64,000 nt of DNA, taken from positions 1 to 64,000 of the forward strand of contig JAXGGA010002285.1 of the NCBI GenBank assembly GCA_038373865.1, read 5' to 3'. Under the pieces are notes generated by a model. The model was not told the origin of the DNA, did not search any database, and saw only the letters and a program-made list of their open reading frames with translations. Made by a program: the position numbers and the translations under genes. Source of the DNA: Uloborus plumipes. Taxonomy: Eukaryota; Arthropoda; Arachnida; Araneae; Uloboridae. Below are positions 1 through 28,600 of the stretch, piece after piece. The first letter of the stretch is position 1; the number at the start of each line of letters is the position of its first letter.

Positions 1-273
1 AAACTAATCTTTTTGCAGGTGCCCACTGCACTTATCATTAATATTTATGTTAATGTAATTGTAACTTATTTTTAAATCTCAGTTATAGATCGTTTTCAGA
101 TGTGATGTATCACACTTTTTTCATCAAGGATTCAACAAATTCAGGCCTGAGTTTTACTGTAAATAAAAGTTATTTTCATATACTTTGTTTTATTATTATT
201 TTTAATGCTTATTTTGCATTGTTTTTAAGTAATATGATAACTCTAAACTTTATATATGTGTATGCACTTTCAG

Positions 274-15022
<14,749 letters not shown>

Positions 15023-15396
15023 TAGAATGCAGTTATGATAGAAAAATGAATAATTTAAAATATTTTCATTCGATCTCATTTGATTTGCTCAATTCTACTT
15101 ATACTTGTTTTCCTATTTTTATAATAATTAATTTTGTATTGTTGCCTAAAAACACATATCCAGTTGAACACTTAAGGTGAAGTAAATACTTTTTAGGAGT
15201 TTTGTAAGCAATTTATAAAACCTGAAAGATATTGTTAGAAGAGCAATTTCATATCAACCAGTTGTACTTCAATTTAAAGCCTATCAAATTGTAAAATTTA
15301 ATGTGTCAAAATGATCTAAGAAAAAAAAAATTGTAAAATTTAACTAAATCATGTATTAGGTTATTGATAGTTTTTTTTAATTTATGAAAATCCAAA

Positions 15397-15412
15397 AATA
15401 AAATTAAATAAA
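15397..15412 (+). terminator. Candidate PHTF polyadenylation signals
   Basis: AATAAA occurs at 15397-15402 and 15407-15412, about 380 bases after the PHTF stop. In AT-rich DNA the motif is common, so this is only a candidate. Confidence 0.35.
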
Positions 15413-17411
15413 TGCATGATAAAAGCTAGGAAAATGTTTTAGTGTTGTGATAGTTTGTGAACATGGAAATGATATTTATATTATTTGTTAGCTAAATAGG
15501 AGTCAAGCAATTAATTAATGCCAATGTTGTTTTACTTTTTGTGCATGTGTTGTATGCCATCCCTCCTTACTGTATTTTTTTTTAATTTCTAATTTTAAAA
15601 CATTAAACAGGGTGTTTTATGTTAAATGAGACAAAAAGAAAGTTCACCTATGATTGTTGTAATTACTTAATTTTAATAAATCAATAATCACAGCAAAACT
15701 AGCTATCTACTTTTCTATAGATATTCTATGTGTGGCCCTACAGTGACATCATTAATAGGCTCATACCACACTCATGGTAGAGAATACTTTGTTAATAATT
15801 CTAGTATTTCATTTATCCATTACTTCATGGTGTACTATCAATTTCCAGAGGAATTACAGGAATAAGTCCTGCAGAAATGCACACACACTTTGCTTTAGCA
15901 AAATTCCATACGAGAAAATCACAATGGGTTAAAGCTGGAGATCTTAATGGCCTACACAGCAAAAGCTTGTCGAGCCAGAGCGACCAATTTAGCAATTGAA
16001 TAACTCTTTGTGGTTCTACATTAAGAAAAAAAAAGTTTCTTTTAATAACAAAACCAGGGGTGATTGTGTTCCGGTATTTTACCGGATTTCCGGTATTTTC
16101 ATGATAGATTCTGCTATTTTCATGTTCGAAAACACCGGAAATAAAATATTTTTAATTGTGCTATTATCTTCTCACCTTCGGTATTTTTTTTGCTTCTTCG
16201 ATTTTTCGGTGATTGTACCAATAATTACTAACTATATTTATCGAATAGAAATGTTAAGATGCCATTCTATTTTTTTTTTTTGACTTGAATTAATTATTTT
16301 ATTTGCATCCTTTTTTTTTTTTTTTGATGCCTTCATTTTAAGAAATGCAATCGATTTGCATCCGATATCAGAATAGACTTTTTCGTATTTCAAAAAACGC
16401 CCCCCCCCCCCCACACACACATTTTCTCTTTAAAACTTTCATGTATTTTTTCCTGAACTCACAAGCGCCCCTGAACAAAACCCAGAGATTGTAAGATGCA
16501 ACTGGAGAGTATTATAAGTCATGCAAGTATCCTAGGATTTTATTTAGAGACGTCATTTTAAATCCGCAAAAACTTAATAGCAGTTTAAAAACATGTTGGG
16601 CACAGTCTAAAATAGGACCGCAGTTCCAAATTATTAATGTTGGACTGAGCCCAATGTAGGACTGGAAAGGATTAATGGGCTAGCACTATAGACCTGAAAA
16701 TGTTCACCCACTGTTCATTGTGGTGACTATTTAGTAGTTTCAACCAAATTTTGATCAAAAATGTCTGATGACAATGATTGTGGCATGTTCTAAGTCCACT
16801 TCCCCCCTTTTATACCGTGTGGATGGCACTATTTTTAGCCTTCAGTGGCGATTTTGAAACTGAATTTTTTTTTCACTTTTGCTGTATAAAGCTTGTATAA
16901 TTTTAGTTTCAGAATCAATTTATTTTTCAGAATTTGTCTTAGCCATATTCTTGTTCCATTAAATATGAAATATTGTGTATAATATATATATATTCTAATC
17001 AAATGTTCAATTAAGGTACTCTCTTAGGGTATTCACAAAGGATAGAATAGTGTACGTTGCATTTGCTTTTCCAGTTGTGTCATACCTGGTAGTTTTAAAA
17101 TGTATTTTAACATTGTGACTTTGAAAATGCAACAAACTGACATTTTATAATTAAAAGTTTACATTTATAATAAATCAATTTATTGAAAGTAGTATTGCAA
17201 CTGCACTTTTAATGCAAATCAGCACATTCTCTACAACAAAAGTAGAAGGAAAATGTTATGTTTAATTTTGTGAATTGTTACTATTGCTTAATCATTTTGT
17301 TTTCTAAAACTTTTTAAGCAAAATGACACTCTTTTACATTTAAAATACCTCTTATGGATAAGAAACAATTAACTTTGTGCTAAAAAATAAAAGTAATTAT
17401 GTTAAAAAATT

Positions 17412-17494
17412 GCAGACATGTTTTAGGGTTACTAGGAACTCCTTTTTCAATGCAAAAATCGAGCTTATGACGTTAAAGACATCCGACAAAAGCC
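17412..17494. repeat. Dispersed repeat, copy C of four
   Basis: Contains CCTTTTTCAATGCAAAAA, GAGCTTATG and AGACATCCGACAAAAGC, the reverse-complement order of copies A and B. It is diverged in the stem segment. Confidence 0.6.
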
Positions 17495-18894
17495 CGAAAC
17501 AAGTATCAGTTTTTTTTGTTGCAAAAATGTGCTTTTAAAAAAATCTGTTTATGTTTTTATATCATGTGGTTGATTTAAAACATTCAAACTTGTTTCAACA
17601 GCTTAAATTTTGTTCTACAACTTTGCTTTTCAATATTATATAAACATTTTATTACTATTATATTTTAAACTATTCTATCATTCAAATCAATTTTGTAATA
17701 ACTGTTCTCTGTATGTTATGAATTCATGTAACTTGTAATAGCACTTTGTTGAGTATTTGATTTTTATTAGAGTAAAATTTATTTAATTACTATTAAAGAT
17801 TTCTCTTAAATATAATCTATAAAATTAATCAAATGTTATTGTATTTTTAAATTTTTTAAATTATGAAAAAGTTTACAAATTTGTTTATTTATTTATTTTC
17901 AAAACATTTTGTATTACTTTTTTAGAAAGCTAGTTTGTTAATCAGTAAATAATTTAATTATTTTAATAAAATTCTATATTTTTGACTTCGTTTATTTTTC
18001 TTACAGCTGATGTAGTAGATTTATATATTATTTATTGAAAGTCAAACAAGACTTTTTAATGAGCTTCATGAATGATCTAATGACCCCACACAAAAGTATT
18101 TTATTGGAAATAAAATCCCAAATTTTCCGAAATAGAACATTATAATGTAATGCAACATTGAAAAATCTTGGAACTAAAAATACGTGCCATATTTTTTTAT
18201 TGATTGTGCTTTTTTCAGAATAACATAGCTGCTATGATTGAGATGAAAATTTGGGAGAATTTCCTTAAATAAGTATAGTAACAAAAGTTTGAGTGTAAAA
18301 GGTATTTTTAAAATAAAATAGGATTTCATAAATTGAGCCTATGCAGGATCCGAAATTCCGCTATAAAAAATGCAGCAGGGTAGTTTTCATACTCATGTAC
18401 GAAAAGCTTTTGTTTTTCCGATAGTGCTTGTTATATCGCAGGGATTTTCCCAGATCACTGAATTCAATTACTGTAAAACACCTTTTTTTTTCATAATTGT
18501 AGTTTTCATGAAAATTTGGGATACATTTACTTCAATAGGGATTCAAGAGGCTTCAAATTCGGGGATCTCAAAATTGAATTGGGAAAGTTTACAGCCGTGA
18601 AATGATTACCAAAAATCCCTAATTCATTAAACATTACTAAATTGTGACAAAAAAACTTTTTATCATTTATGATATGCAAGATTGATAACTAAAGACTAAA
18701 ATAACATCATTAGATAATAAGCATTATTTAATGATGCCTAACTATTTAAGGCCAATCGCCGTCCGTGCCTGATACTAAAATGATTCTCCTAGCATATAAA
18801 AATACAAAATGTTTAAAACTTTTAAACATGAAAAAGAAATGAATTATAAAACAATTGTTGCCATGTTATCAGTACTTAATGCTTATTTTATTAA

Positions 18895-19127
18895 CTTTGA
18901 CTGCCACGCTACAAAATTTTTTTAGTATATGAGCTGGGTTGAAAACTGTGTACCTGTCAGCCAGTTTTGATTCCCTGGTACCTCCTCAAAAGCCAAATAT
19001 CTTGTTATCCATATTAATGTGTGTGAACTACAAATAAATTCAAATCTGAACGAAATTGGCAAATCCATCACCTACTGCTCTGTCTTCTGAAATGACATGT
19101 TACAAATTGTCTCCTAGTTGGACAGTG
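18895..19127. mobile_element. piggyBac-like MITE with TTAA flanks
   Basis: The 233-bp element starts CTTTGACTGCC and ends GGACAGTG, with TTAA immediately on both sides (18891-18894 and 19128-19131). It is related to the copy at 6358-6601. No coding potential. Confidence 0.65.
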
Positions 19128-19208
19128 TTAATAGGATAAAATTTTTACCTGTAAGAGTTTTCATTTTTTTTCACTTATTTCTTCTAAATAAACAAACACC
19201 CATTTATT

Positions 19209-19556
19209 GGATCGAAATAACCGAGTTGGCCATGTATTGCATGTTCCTGCCTTAGCTCTTGCTTAGGGTCACTTACTGCTTTATACCCGAGCTCTGCCTT
19301 AAAATTTAAGAGTTGTATCGTACCAAGCGTGGTCGCTCGCTGGTATTCTAATTTCATATTAGCTACCAGTTTTTTGGCTCTCTTTGTTCTATAAGAGGAT
19401 TTTTGCCTCCAACTCGGTTACTTTCGTATTCCATGCTGATGAGTGCATAATGTGCACGAAACTGCAGTCCATGGATCGAAATAACAGAGTTGGCAGTGTA
19501 TTGCATGTTCCTGCCTTAGCCCTTGCTTAGGGGCGGTTACTCACTGTTTTATACCC
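19209..19556 (+). repeat. Hammerhead-bearing repeat, about 1.3 units of 264 bp
   Basis: The segment starting GGATCGAAATAAC at 19209 recurs at 19473, with matching sequence through TTTATACCC. Unit 1 is 264 bp; unit 2 is cut off after about 84 bp. The unit junction coincides with the predicted self-cleavage site of the hammerhead motif at 19430-19475. This arrangement is known from Penelope-like element terminal repeats and other hammerhead-bearing retroelements. No reverse transcriptase is present here, so it is a solo or non-autonomous copy. Confidence 0.75.
19430..19475 (+). ncRNA. Type I hammerhead ribozyme motif
   Basis: All core elements are in order. Stem I 5' strand is TCCATG (19430-19435), then core CTGATGAG (19436-19443). 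Stem II pairs GTGCA with TGCAC around a short loop, and is followed by CGAAAC. A very short stem III (ACTGCAGT) leads to the cleavage triplet GTC ending at 19469. Stem I 3' strand CATGGA (19470-19475) pairs with the first strand. No core residue is missing. It would act on + strand transcripts, antisense to SNRNP40. Activity is inferred, not shown. Confidence 0.8.
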
Positions 19557-19612
19557 ATTCATTGTTTTTACAACTAATATTACTCAACTAGATAAAAGTA
19601 TAGCAATGAAAA

Positions 19613-19618
19613 TTTATT
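19613..19618 (-). terminator. Likely SNRNP40 polyadenylation signal
   Basis: AATAAA on the - strand, about 36 bases after the SNRNP40 stop codon, implying a very short 3' UTR that ends before the hammerhead repeat. Confidence 0.55.
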
Positions 19619-19653
19619 TACAGTTTCACATATGCAAATGAAGTAAATGAAAA

Positions 19654-22600
19654 TCAGCTCCCCTCTATTTCTCCGATGTAAATCTGTTTATCACTGGAAC
19701 AAGACATAACTGAAATAATAACAGTTGATTAGATTAAATTCATCACAAAAGTAACAATGTAATTCATCACTATTTATTGTAACCAACTCTTATATTTAAG
19801 TTCCATTCTCTCTTTAAGGTATTAAAATCTTACTGGTTGTAGATTGATATTTTTTACGTGTAAATAGAAGTTAAATAATTTTTATCTCGAACTAATGTTA
19901 TCCATTTGAAGTTCAATATAAAATAGAGTTTTAACTCAAAAGAAAAGCTGTTGACATTTAAATTGATAGAAACTTGGATCAAATCATATTTTTTAGGAGA
20001 ACATCATAAAATTGATTTACAAAACTTTTGTAAATACACTTATGATCTATTATTAGATAAAACTCAATAAATATAATAGTTGCCACATATATTTTCATTT
20101 TTACAGAGTTCATAACAGATTTTTAGTTTGTCAAAAAAGAAGAAACAGTAAAAGTAGAATTTGTAGAGAAGACTCATGACATATTTAGAGTTAAAAATAT
20201 AAACAATGTGGTGAATGATGGTAGAGTCATTCCATAGTGACTAACGTAACATTCAGAGCTGATTTTGTAACTGTTTTTACTTGTAACTTAAAGGATAAAA
20301 AAATATTTTTTAGTTATGCTGGTGGATTGACCAGGTACATGGTATCTATGTATTATTTATGCTAAGAATTTTAAACAAAATACTGACAGTAGATATTTTT
20401 TCAACCAAAATAGCAGCGTGACTAACATAACAGTTTTGCAACCCTGAAAATGAATGCTCATGTTGTGAGGCAAAAATTTCTCAAAGTTAAGCAAGTGTTA
20501 AAAATTGAATGATATATTTGAAAAATGTGTAAAGTTGGCTTTTAAAAACATAAAACTTATTTATTAAATCTTAATTTTTTTTAGTCTTAAGTGTCACTTT
20601 TGCTCAAGATTCAGTGTGACTAACGTAACGCGACTAACGTAACTATCGAATAACAAGCAGTAAACACACTACGAACTATTTATTATGGCTAATCTCAGTG
20701 ATAATTACAATACTTTTTCCATTTTTTTTAACTTCTTATGTTGTATGATTTTTATTTATTTATTTATTTATTTTTTGATACTTTTTTTCACTTCAGTCTT
20801 CTTTTTTCTTTGGCTGAGGTTGATATTTCTATGGATGACCCGGTAGAACATATTTTTTAAATAACATTTTTGAGTAAGTTCAAAACAGTTCACACATTTC
20901 TAGATTCTTTAAGTCAAGTCTTGTTTTAACTGAATGACAATTCGAAATTATACATATTTAATATCGTGATCAACACTTTTCAAAAGGAAAGAAAAATAAC
21001 ATTTAATGTCAAAAGAAATACATAGAATAGTTTCTATAAAATGAGGACCACAGTTTGATCTCTGAACTAGATAATGAATGGTGGTTGTGAGTTACTTTTG
21101 AAAAAAAGAAACCAAGTTTTGATATTGTTTAAAAGCACTGAAAAAAAAAAGAAGAAGAACACAACTTGTGATGCATCTAATGTGATGAAATTAAAATATA
21201 TCATATAACCTAAAAAGAAAGGACCAGATTATTGCAGAGGAGGAAAATGCAGTCTCTTGTACATTGAAAAACAATGAAATCCTTTACAGTTTTCTTCTAA
21301 GAAAAACATTCCGGGTTAAAATTGAGATACTACTAATAAAGCAAACTTTCAGAACGCATCTATAAACTAAAAGTCTTAATACAAAACGAAAAATTACAGA
21401 ATTAAAAATTTCTCTTACTTATTGGTTCTTTTGGATGAAAATTGACATCATTTACAGAGCCGTTATGACCTGGAAGTTTATAAAGTATTCGTCTACTCGT
21501 TGTATCCCATACATAAACGAACCTATCCGCTGATCCGGCTGTCACTTTACTTCCATCAGGTGACCAACTACACTTCAAAAGATTCTATAAAACAAAAATG
21601 GATATTCATTTAATAAAAGCTGAAATGCCTGACATTAGCAAATTACCCAAATTTTAAAGTATGCAGTATAAATGTTAAATATTTTATTACATTTATACCT
21701 TTACTGAGAATCAAAAATATATTAGGAAAACACATTTGATGTAACATTTATTGTTAACGAAGTAATGAATTTTTATTCCCATTATTATAATCGTCATTTT
21801 AAAAGTAAATTTTATTGATCAACATTACAATAATCTAGTAGAAGTGAATGTTTTTTGGCGTGTTCTATATTTTCTATTCCTATTTTTCATCTTGATTCAA
21901 CTTTTAAGAATAGTGTGGCAGGGGCCTTAGCACTGATTTATTCTAATATGATTAATGAAAAAAATTTCTGAATCATATTCAAATGCAAATTAATAATAAT
22001 AATGATGTAGAAATTATTGACTAACTTGAATAAGGTTATATTCACTCATATTTGATAGTTATTTTGGGATCTTTCAGGAAATCTATGTACTCAAATATTA
22101 TTACTTTATTTTTAGGGGTTTTTTTCTGTCAGTCTTATAGGTGGCATTAAGTTTTTTTTTATTAATATTTACACAAGCTTTATTTATAATTGCAAAATTT
22201 ATTCTAATTTTTGGTTTCTCGCATAACCAATTTTCTAAATTTTCTACTCATCCAAAAATAATTGTTTTATCAAGTAAACTAGCCAACATGTCATATTCTG
22301 ACTGTCTGCAATGAAACAGTATCAGAATTATTAACTTTTTTTCCTAAATATGCCATCCCTTTGTACGTATTCAACAATGTTAAATTTAACAAATTATGAG
22401 ATGATGTATGTGAAAATTTACTAACAACTCTTAGGGGTAAACATTCAATTTTGGTATATACAGAAGAAACAATTTTGCTCAATAAGAAAAGAAAAATCAT
22501 CTAGAAATAGTTACTAGCAGAATTAGTCACTGCTATTTTGTGTATGTATTTAGTTTTGCTCATGCAGAAAAAGAAACTTCTTTCTCTTACAAATTACTTA

Positions 22601-25600
22601 CACATCTAGCTTCTTCAGATAAATTCAGGCATCTGACATGTTTTCAACATTATTCTTAAATTTCTAATAGGTTTTAATGATGGGATACTTCTCTGAATAT
22701 GAGCAGATGTTTTATAATTTTGTTTGGAAGCTTTAACAAAATATATGTGTGAGGATATGTAAAACCATTTTTTAATAAAACAGCAAAATATTCTTTCAAA
22801 ATGCAAATACTAATTTCAGTTAGGATGAGCTAGCATACAGAAATGTAGATTCTGGGGTGAAAGAATTGAATTAGAGACTATACTGCTGCAGAAGATTTTC
22901 CAACCCTATCTTATTAATGTCGGTAACCAAACCAAACCTCAATTCATTTTAACTTATGAACTAGTATCTTTTTCTCCTAACTAGAAAACTATATGAAAGT
23001 GGAATGATGAAAAAAAATTTAAATAAGTAGCAATCAAAAGATCAGTGCAAAACATGTTTTTGGATACATATATTATTTGCCCTCGTGACCCCATTATGGA
23101 AACGGTGTCAAACAAAATTTTAAAGTAAAGTCACCCAGATAACCTTTACATTCGTTTGTAGACAGATTTCCTGCACATAAAGACGCTGAAATTGCATAAT
23201 CAATTTCTTGCCAAATCTTTAAATTTGGCACTTTAAAAAAAAAATTGTGTTTGTCTTTAAGACATACCTGCATAATGGGTGGACAAGGACAAATAGTTTT
23301 TGCGTCTCAAGCTGCTCTTTTGGCTGCTACCTATTTGAACTTTTTTCATTATTACACTATTCAGGTGATTCACGGGTAAGACCGTGGAATTTAAAATTCA
23401 TGCATTAGAAATTATGAATACCTGAATTGAACTTACTTTTTCAAAGTTATGTTGATGTCCCTGAATGATTTTTACACACCTTTCTTGAGGAGCAAAAGGT
23501 CTTATGTCCCATATTCTTACTGGAAAAAAATAAATATATTATTTGATGTTATAAAGTTTTTCCGGAAAAGCTTTTTTAAACACTGAATTTAGAAAATTTA
23601 TATTTAACTAGATGCTAACATGTATTATCCATAGAGTTGGATAAAATATATGATCCATCAGGACTTAAGGATAATCCCGTAATAGTATCAGAGTGGCCAA
23701 CCATCTTGTATAACACTCCAGTTTTTCGCATATCCCACACCTAAAATAAAAATACTGCAATGAACTTACAATGGAATATTATCACATTAAAGAATTAATA
23801 GAAAAACAAAAGGAAAAAACAGCTAATAAGCATTAAAAAATCTATATTCCAACATTATAGAGGCATTCAGAGCCTGAAGTGGATCAAGTCCACGAATGAC
23901 TTGATTCACTTTAGCTCTGAAAGTTTCATGTAACATAAAGTAGTTAAGGCTCTTATTTTATTAGGCGTTCAGAATTAAAGTGGATCAAATCGTTCGAGGA
24001 CTTGATCTACTTTAGCTCTAAATGCCTCATATAACAGGAATGTGCATGTAGAACACTTTATTACTGGCTCACTGATGATTTATTACTGGCTCACTGACTT
24101 ATAGGCTCACTGATTATTAAAAAAATAATAAGAAGAATAAAATTAATTTTAGTTTCTTGTCATAAAAAGATTTTCCATTGCTCACCAAGTAAAAAAGACT
24201 GCATCAAAATGTTTACAGCTTGAAAATTTAGATGAACAAATGGCAAAGTTTAGAAAATGTTTAATGCCTCACTACGTTAATCATAACAGAGAATGGAATG
24301 AAAGTTATCTATAGAAGTCCAAATCTACTCCCTATTTCAAAAGATGGAGTATTTAAAACATTAGTAACTCTTCCATTCCCAGTGTTACAAGTCTTGATGA
24401 GAGCTATTTATGGTTAGAAGTGTAAACAGGATTTCTGTAAAATTACTTCAAGAAACATAACAGCAGGTGATAAGGTTAGAGGTCACTTGTATCATACTAA
24501 AAACATGTCCACAAGCGATTCAATGTCCACAAGTGATGGATGAAAACATTTTGAAAATAATAAAAATGAATGCTTTTGTACTTATGTATGAAAATAGTCT
24601 GCGATTGTGATTGACAGGTTAATTACAGATTAGTTTTCAAGCTTTTGTAAAGGATTACTAACACGAGTGCAACTTTTTAAAATTCCTTCTTTTATTTTGG
24701 ACGAATAAGAGTAATATATATATATATATATTTTTTTTTTGTAGCATTAGAATATTTAACATGGTAATGTTAAATTAACTTGTTGTTACAATTCATGAAC
24801 ACTATTTCTGATAAAAACTTTCAATATTTGTAGCATTCCTAGTTGTTGTCTAGTGTGTACCTAGGGTTCATGTGTCTAAATCGACCCATGAGTTTATCTG
24901 TAAATGATTCAGAAGTGGTATTTAAATTGTTGCCAAGAAAGAATTCATTTTTTCATTTTATCTTATAATTCTTCTTCTTAAAGAAGCAGGTTATGATGTC
25001 TGCAAATTTGGAATAGTGATTTTTGTAGTTACAAAACTGACCACTGCATTATAGAAATAACATTCTAGAGGTAAAATCATTTCAAGGTGAAAGTGAAATT
25101 TTATTTTTGCTCTAATGGAAATTGATTTGGGGGGTTTTCTTGTCGGTCAGAGACAGGGCCCGCACTGAGCATTTCTCACAATGCCAAATGTGATAAAATC
25201 ATGAATTCGACAAAATAAACTCTAATTAGGCGAAAATATTGGTTAAGAGAAAATAAAGTGTCATATTAACTGAAATGTATTTATTATTTTAGTTTAATAA
25301 GAGGCCTTTTGTATTGTGCCGTATTGCATAAAGAGTAGAGTTTTTCATGTGCCATTTTTTTTTCTTGGCAAAGAAAAACTTGAGTGGAAAAATAATCCGA
25401 TACATATTTAATAAGAAGGGAAGCATAAGCAAACAAGGCCTGATTACTTAATTGTATAAAATCTTTCAAGTATATGTTTTTTTCATTTTGTATTTTATTT
25501 TAAACATAGATGTTTTCTAGAAAAACAAAATGGTTAAAATTTGTCTTTGGCGAAGGATTTTAAAAATTAGCTAATAAATTGAAATCATTAACAACGGCCG

Positions 25601-28600
25601 AGTGATGTATAAAAAAATTTAAAAAAAAAACCCAACAACAACAAAATATAAGTAAGTGAGAGAACCAAATACCAAATAATAAGAAAAAATTACCTTAATA
25701 ACATTATCAATACCTCCAGATATAATCTGTTCAGAAGTATCATTAAATGTTACAGCAGTAACTTGGTATGTGTCTTGAAAAGAATGGAGAGCCCCTCTTT
25801 TCCTTGTATCCCAAACCTACAATAAAAATATAAAAACACACTGTAATACATATTATGGTAAATTTCCTGCAAAAAGAAAAAACTGTTCATGAAAAGTGAA
25901 CAAATATTAAAGTGAATGAGTTAATTATAATGAACCTTTTTTCAATTCTTTAATGATTCTTGTCAATTTTCCAGTGAGGTAGATTTTTCCTGGTTTTAGT
26001 AAGATTGAATTTTTGTTCTCAGGTCTTTATTATTTTTAAATTAACTTTTGCTTTGTAACTTCATGACATCACATTTTTTAATTTTCAAACCTTGGACAGC
26101 TTTATAAGGAAGAAATTAAATATATCTATAAATAGCTTCTTTCATAACAATGATATAGACACCCCCAAATTAAAACAGCACTAAACAGAACACATCAAAT
26201 ATACACTTTTTTCCGCATATGGAAAATTATTTAGTTTACAGGGCTTATTTTTTCTAAGTTTTTTTCCTGTGCTAATTTGATCATTATATAACTCGAATAA
26301 TTGAGATTTGTGTGTACTCAAGATAATCAGAACTGGTAATTTTGGATTTCTCTAGCCAAGGAAAGTTATAGAAGCTGTCAATGCTGTTTAGTTAAAGTAA
26401 ATATTTGTAAAGAATAAAAATTTGATTCTCTCAAAAAATGAAATAAATGCATAGAATCTGAAAGAAAAAATGTTTTGTAATTTGTTATGTCTTGATAATT
26501 CTAACAGATAGAAATTAATTTAACTGCTAACACGAACTTCTAAAATTAATGTTTTTTTCTTCTTCTCAAAAGGGAAAAATCCACATGAAGCAATACTCGA
26601 ACTAAAACGGGAAAAAAAGATGCTAAATTCAAGACTCCAAATGCAGGGATCCACACTGTGCAGTTGAAATTTTTAGAGGAGAAGGGGTAATTTTGCAATG
26701 TTTTTAATCTTACCTTAGTGGTTTTGCTCAGGGATGCGCCATTGCTTTAGGGGGACGAGCACCCCTGTCAAATAGCTATTTTTTAGGCACTTTTATAATT
26801 TTTATTTTCTGTTAAAAATATTTTAAAGAAACGTACATCCTTTTTCTTGGATTGAAAATGTTTCTGAAAGAAAAATCTAGTAAACTATATTTTTCCAAAA
26901 AAATGCCAAAATAAAATAAGATTTGTTCAACATTTTCTATTATTTTCCAGAAGCAATAGCAAAATCTTGTCTTAATTTTTAATTTCAGGAAAGAAGCTGA
27001 TAGTTTTTAAGATAAAAGGGTATTGTAGAATGGTGAAAGAAAAATAAAACCTTTTACAGGCTTTTACAAAGAGGTATAATTTTAGAAATTTAAGGAGCAT
27101 ACATTTCACATCAGCTATCTTCATTTTATCATAATTTATTCAATTAATGCATGAATTAAAAAATACAAACACTGGTTGTACAATGTTACATGACTAAGCC
27201 TTTTGTGAATTTGACTTAAAAATTAAAAAAATTAGCACTTACTTTAATAGTACAGTCATCACTACCACTGCATATTAATTGCGGCCCACGCCGAGCAGGA
27301 CTACAGCTATTTACATAAGAAGTATGCCCCTTTAATTTCTTTATACGAACTCCAACTTCAGTATCCCATATGCTAACAGTTTTATCAGTAGAAGCAGAAA
27401 ACAGATACCTTAAATAATAATAAAAATTTCAATATCATACTTTTCCTTGCAATTACAAAAAAAAAAATATTTTCAAGAAGAATAGTAAGTACTTCAAAGC
27501 TCAAAGTAGGAAAAACATACTACAATATTGAAGAATTATTTTATTAAAACAAAAATAAATTAATAATACAAATGAATAAAAATATTTCAATTTAGTTTGT
27601 TGTAGTGGGATACTAAATTAAATAAATACATAAATTAAATTTAAAAATACAGAAATCAAAGAATTTTAAACTTATTTTAGCAAAATACAGTCTAGCGTCC
27701 ATAGCTCGAAGTCCCAAGGGACCAGCTGAAAGCTTCGAGTCATAAGAAGCTTCTACAGTCTCCTCAAGAGTTTGGAGCTCAATGAAAACTTTGAGACAAA
27801 GGTACATTTGAATTATAGAGACTCTACTGTAACAAGCACAGATTATATGAAATTGCATTTTTGTACTTTGTTGTTGCGCACAAAAGATATCACTTGACAC
27901 AAGATGATCAGAGGGGGTAAGGTGAAGTGTGAGAGTCGAATGTAGCTTAAATAAATTTATAAATTTATATTTGCTAGTTATTGATAAACACATTTCTGTT
28001 TTACATAAAGCAGCAAAAAATAAATGAATAAAATACAAATGCCATGTATGGAACACCTTTTTTATCATATGTACAAATAAATTATAATACTTAATTAGTC
28101 AAATAGATTTTTTACAACAATAACAAAGTAACATTATTTGTCGAAAATGTACTCCAATTAAGGGATTTAATAAATTTGTTCAATGTCTGCATTCTGCTTT
28201 TTGCTTTTTTAATAAATAAATACCCTATTTGAAGATTTTATGCAGTGATAAATGTTTATGTACTATGCAAAGGCCACCTGATTCCTAAATACTTAAAAAC
28301 AGCTGCATCACACACACATGCCTTGAATTTAAGTATATGTAATTAGAGACAAATGTTCCAATCTTATCTTCTATTATTTTACAATAATTATATACAGAAA
28401 ATTTTAAGTATACATAAATTAATTAATAATAGAATACCAAAAAAAAAATAGTTTCAATAAAATAAATCATTTTTGAAGAAACAGTAGCCAGAATTACCAA
28501 ATAACAATACTCATAATATAACCAAAATTAAAGAGATATACGATACATCAAATGGTGGTAAATTCTAAATAGAGATTGCAAAATTATTATTATACAATTA

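Larger units (their letters stand above)
15023..18890. other. Intergenic region between PHTF and SNRNP40 3' ends
   Basis: No gene is recognised. Around 15720-15990 there is a less AT-rich block that looks like a transposon fragment, class unknown. At 16060-16100 short CCGGTATTTT units recur. Homopolymer runs lie at 16272-16325 and 16401-16412. A member of the four-copy dispersed repeat is at 17412-17494. Confidence 0.5.

Noticed and set aside
1..273. Another PHTF exon at the window start
   Set aside because: A possible acceptor at about 18-19 exists, but no frame after it gives a PHTF-like segment with a donor.
27613..28068. 151-codon open frame on the - strand
   Set aside because: It lies in an SNRNP40 intron, runs through a MITE and has no recognisable motif.
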